NCBI GenBank assembly: GCA_002337045.1
Contig: DDFF01000008.1
Location: 434,001-498,000, forward strand
Direction: 5' to 3'
DNA length: 64,000 nucleotides
Origin: Bacteroidetes bacterium UBA1935
GTDB taxonomy: Bacteria > Bacteroidota > Bacteroidia > Chitinophagales > Chitinophagaceae
Each line of letters opens with the position of its first letter. The stretch's first letter is position 1. Made by a program: the position numbers and the translations under genes. Below are positions 61,651 through 64,000 of this stretch, piece by piece. A model generated the notes under the pieces. The model was not told the origin of the DNA. It did not search any database and saw only the letters and a program-made list of their open reading frames with translations.

Positions 61651-61733
61651 GGGCAGATGGCCGAGTGGCTAAAGGCGACAGACTGTAAATCTGTTCTCTC
61701 ACGAGTACGGAGGTTCGAATCCTTCTCTGCCCA
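61651..61733 (+). tRNA. tRNA-Tyr (GTA anticodon)
   Basis: Acceptor GGGCAGA (61651-61657) pairs with TCTGCCC (61726-61732), discriminator A. Anticodon GTA at 61685-61687 in loop CTGTAAA. The long variable arm makes it a class II tRNA, as bacterial tRNA-Tyr should be. Confidence 0.96.
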
Positions 61734-61809
61734 CATCTAGTTATACAGTATGCACTCATTTTAAGGTTAGCTTTAAATATGAATTGCGTACTGTTGACAG
61801 ATTGTATAC

Positions 61810-61882
61810 GCGGGAGTAGCTCAGCTGGTAGAGCGACAGTCTTCCAAACTGTAGGTCGCGGGTTCGAATCTCGTCTCCCGCT
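61810..61882 (+). tRNA. tRNA-Gly (TCC anticodon)
   Basis: Acceptor GCGGGAG (61810-61816) pairs with CTCCCGC (61875-61881). Anticodon loop CTTCCAA gives TCC at 61843-61845. Confidence 0.96.
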
Positions 61883-61909
61883 CTCTTTGCATCTTTGAAA
61901 TAGATTGAA

Positions 61910-61981
<72 letters not shown>

Positions 61982-62028
61982 CTCTTATTTTTTCCTTTTA
62001 TTTTATTGTTTCTCTATGTTTGCTGCTT

Positions 62029-63054
62029 ATGCAGGCAATTCGTCGTTTTTTATTGCGCGAACATAACTTAGTATTTGTCTTTTGCATGGCTGTAATGACC
62101 GGTCCTGCAATTGCAATTTTGTTTGCTTTCGATCTGTCTCTGACAAAAGACTGCTATACATATCTGGGGTTAGCTCATTTTGATTTTGATCAAAGCCCTG
62201 TGCGCCGTTTCAGGGTTCTTATTCCTTTTGCCGCTGCAGCATTAAATAAAGTCTTTGGCGACGTGTTTTCAAAACTCGCACCATCTTATTTTAAGGGTGA
62301 TTTTGGGTTGCCATTCAGTTTTTTTCTGGTAAATATTTCCCTGATGTCTTATTATGGTGTTTTGATATACAAGTATTGCAAGTCATACGGCATATCAACA
62401 GCTATATCTTTATTAGGCTTGTTGGTAATGCTTACCTGTAGATATACTTGCTACACTGCAGCTTTGCCAATGGTAGATTCACTATTCTTAGTTGTAGTTG
62501 CATTGGTTCTGCTAGGAATCCGCAAAAGAAATACAGGAATGTTGATTACGGCTATTTTTATGGGGCCTTTTGCCAAAGAGGCTTTCATCTTTGTAGCTCC
62601 GCTCATATTTTTTTACAGCCATATAGATAAGCGCAAACAGCTGGGTTACTTCATGATTTCCGGGCTGGTAGTGTTTGTTTACAGATATTTCTATGAATTG
62701 TACGCGCCTGTAAAAGGTAATACCGGTATGCAGGCAGATTTGCATCATATTGCTTTAATACCTAAATATGCACAAACACTTTTATGTTTTACGGGTCTAT
62801 ATAAAGTATTGTCTAATGTATTTATATGGGGTATAGTGCCGCTGGCTTCATATATATTAATCCCGGGATATTTTAGACGTGCTGTTAAAGGGATGGAGCC
62901 TGTTATAGTGTGGTTTATGGCATCGGTAGTGTTGCAAATGCTATTATCTGGCTCTTTGGAGCGGATGTTTTATATTTCGATGCCTGTTTTGTGCCTGTGG
63001 GTGGCAACATCTGCCAATGAATTAAAAAAACAATATGTGGCTTCGGAAAAATAA
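62029..63054 (+). CDS. Multi-pass membrane protein, GT-C glycosyltransferase-like
   Basis: 341 aa with about nine hydrophobic helices. The first extracytoplasmic loop has the pattern KDCYTYLGLAHFDF followed by PVRRFRVLIPFAA, which resembles membrane proteins of the GT-C type, where an acidic residue in this loop is catalytic. No partner genes for glycan assembly are near. The start at ATG 62029 avoids the overlapping tRNA-Thr gene: the frame stays open upstream through the tRNA, but that part is not coding. It has no own promoter that I can see and may be read through from the tRNA operon. tuf follows with its own -7 box. Confidence 0.72.
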   Translation: MQAIRRFLLREHNLVFVFCMAVMTGPAIAILFAFDLSLTKDCYTYLGLAHFDFDQSPVRRFRVLIPFAAAALNKVFGDVFSKLAPSYFKGDFGLPFSFFLVNISLMSYYGVLIYKYCKSYGISTAISLLGLLVMLTCRYTCYTAALPMVDSLFLVVVALVLLGIRKRNTGMLITAIFMGPFAKEAFIFVAPLIFFYSHIDKRKQLGYFMISGLVVFVYRYFYELYAPVKGNTGMQADLHHIALIPKYAQTLLCFTGLYKVLSNVFIWGIVPLASYILIPGYFRRAVKGMEPVIVWFMASVVLQMLLSGSLERMFYISMPVLCLWVATSANELKKQYVASEK

Positions 63055-63077
63055 ATTTATTTGAATCAAAAATAACT

Positions 63078-63085
63078 TATATTTG
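63078..63085 (+). promoter_or_regulatory. -7 box of tuf
   Basis: TATATTTG matches TAnnTTTG; leader of about 44 bases to ATG 63134, ending in an A/C-rich stretch without a Shine-Dalgarno. TTTA at 63056-63059 is a weak -33. Confidence 0.55.
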
Positions 63086-63133
63086 CACACTTTTTAGAAA
63101 TAGAAATATTCAAATTTTTAAACAACAATAACA

Positions 63134-64000
63134 ATGGCAAAAGAGACGTTCAAGCGGGAAAAACCCCACGTAAACATCGGTACCATTGGCCACGTGGACC
63201 ATGGTAAGACTACATTGACTGCAGCTATAACTACTATTCTGGCAAACAAAGGTTTGGCAGAGAAAAGGGGTTATGACGAGATTGATGCTGCTCCTGAAGA
63301 AAAAGAGCGCGGTATCACTATCAACACTGCACACGTAGAGTATGAAACTGCTAATCGTCACTATGCGCACGTTGACTGTCCAGGTCACGCTGACTATGTG
63401 AAAAACATGATTACAGGTGCTGCTCAGATGGATGGTGCGATCCTGGTGGTTGCTGCTACAGACGGTCCGATGCCGCAAACTAAAGAACACATACTGTTGG
63501 CTCGTCAGGTAGGCGTTCCACGTATCGTTGTGTTCATGAACAAAGTAGATTTGGTTGATGATGCTGAAATCCTTGACCTAGTTGAAATGGAAATCCGTGA
63601 ACTGCTGAGCAAATACGAATATGATGGTGATAACACACCAATCATTAAAGGTTCTGCTACAGGTGCACTGGCTGGTGAAGACAAATGGGTTGCTGCAGTT
63701 GACGAACTGATGGCTGCAGTTGACGAATATATTCCACTGCCTCCACGTCCGGTTGATCAAGCGTTCCTGATGTCTGTAGAAGACGTATTCACTATTACAG
63801 GTCGTGGTACAGTTGCTACAGGTCGTATCGAACGTGGTATCATTAAAGTTGGTGAAAACGTTGAAATCGTTGGTTTCAATGATTCTCCGCTGACTTCTAC
63901 TTGTACAGGTGTTGAGATGTTCAAAAAACTGTTGGATCAAGGTCAGGCTGGTGATAACGCAGGTCTGCTGCTCCGCGGTATTGAGAAAAAAGATATCCGT
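63134..64000 (+). CDS. tuf: Elongation factor Tu (3' truncated by window end)
   Basis: 289 codons are present, starting MAKETFKREKPHVNIGTIGHVDHGKT; the gene runs off the end. G-domain motifs: GHVDHGKT (P loop), DCPGH (G3), NKVDL (G4), SAT (G5), with the switch region RGITINTAHVEYE; then the start of domain 2 (VFTITGRGTVATGRIERG). EF-Tu brings aminoacyl-tRNA to the ribosome. Codon use is more biased than in the neighbours, as expected for a highly expressed gene. Confidence 0.98.
   Translation, partial: MAKETFKREKPHVNIGTIGHVDHGKTTLTAAITTILANKGLAEKRGYDEIDAAPEEKERGITINTAHVEYETANRHYAHVDCPGHADYVKNMITGAAQMDGAILVVAATDGPMPQTKEHILLARQVGVPRIVVFMNKVDLVDDAEILDLVEMEIRELLSKYEYDGDNTPIIKGSATGALAGEDKWVAAVDELMAAVDEYIPLPPRPVDQAFLMSVEDVFTITGRGTVATGRIERGIIKVGENVEIVGFNDSPLTSTCTGVEMFKKLLDQGQAGDNAGLLLRGIEKKDIR

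Noticed and set aside
63110..63940. Minus-strand frames over tuf
   Set aside because: Antisense to EF-Tu, where strong codon bias produces long spurious frames.

Overview
The window reads as a chromosomal segment of a Bacteroidota bacterium, most likely of the Chitinophagales/Sphingobacteriales side (inference). The evidence is type IX secretion and gliding genes (porU, porV, gldJ), SusC-like/carboxypeptidase-regulatory outer-membrane barrels, a one-piece propeller sensor kinase, lipoproteins with Bacteroidota-style lipoboxes, many promoters of the Bacteroidota form TTTG-N19-TAnnTTTG, little Shine-Dalgarno signal, and the tRNA-Thr/Tyr/Gly/Thr-tuf cluster. No phage, IS element or CRISPR array was seen; it is mostly core genome with a few accessory islets.

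Layout. 1-4.3 kb: envelope genes (3' part of a TolB-like/barrel protein, an MCE/MlaD lipid-transfer protein, an OstA/LptA-like protein). 4.3-7.1 kb: an aminotransferase and an aspartate kinase behind a leader that looks like a peptide-coupled transcription attenuator. 7.1-10.7 kb: hscA (minus), a small lipoprotein, an acyltransferase. 10.9-14.5 kb: smc. 14.6-18 kb: an outer-membrane barrel, a YkgJ-type Cys-cluster protein and a small membrane protein. 18.1-25.9 kb: an APC permease, a NarL-type response regulator and its propeller histidine kinase, with a second barrel divergent from the kinase. 25.9-29.5 kb: a minus-strand operon of methionine gamma-lyase-like enzyme, 3-oxoadipyl-CoA-type thiolase and ACMSD-like decarboxylase. 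29.5-34 kb: DinB protein, small barrel, dnaK, a lipoprotein. 34-36.4 kb: an AT-rich islet with a dead T9SS sorting-domain fragment and an arylsulfotransferase-like gene preceded by six 11-bp phased repeats. 36.4-41.4 kb: Nudix, CorA, fbp, an sdpR/sdpI pair and a hydrolase. 41.4-49.8 kb (minus): an ABC exporter with prfB, then a deaminase/GtrA/BtrH-like/134-aa group with murF, then gldJ. 50-55.1 kb: porU and porV. 55.2-60.1 kb: an ABC-F ATPase and the three-gene pntAA-pntAB-pntB transhydrogenase. 60.2-61.4 kb: two tandem EGF-like lipoproteins. 61.5-64 kb: four tRNA genes with a boxA-like leader, an unexpected GT-C-like membrane gene, and the 5' part of tuf.

How it fits together: porU/porV process and anchor type IX cargo, and gldJ belongs to the linked gliding machinery; the dead sorting-domain fragment is a former cargo. 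The sensor kinase, regulator and neighbouring barrel/permease look like a nutrient-sensing unit. The most interesting unexplained items are the candidate Lys-codon attenuator at 4346-4480, the 11-bp phased array at 34801-34866, and the BtrH-like acyltransferase operon at 44421-46877. All functional calls rest on reading motifs by eye; no database search was run.
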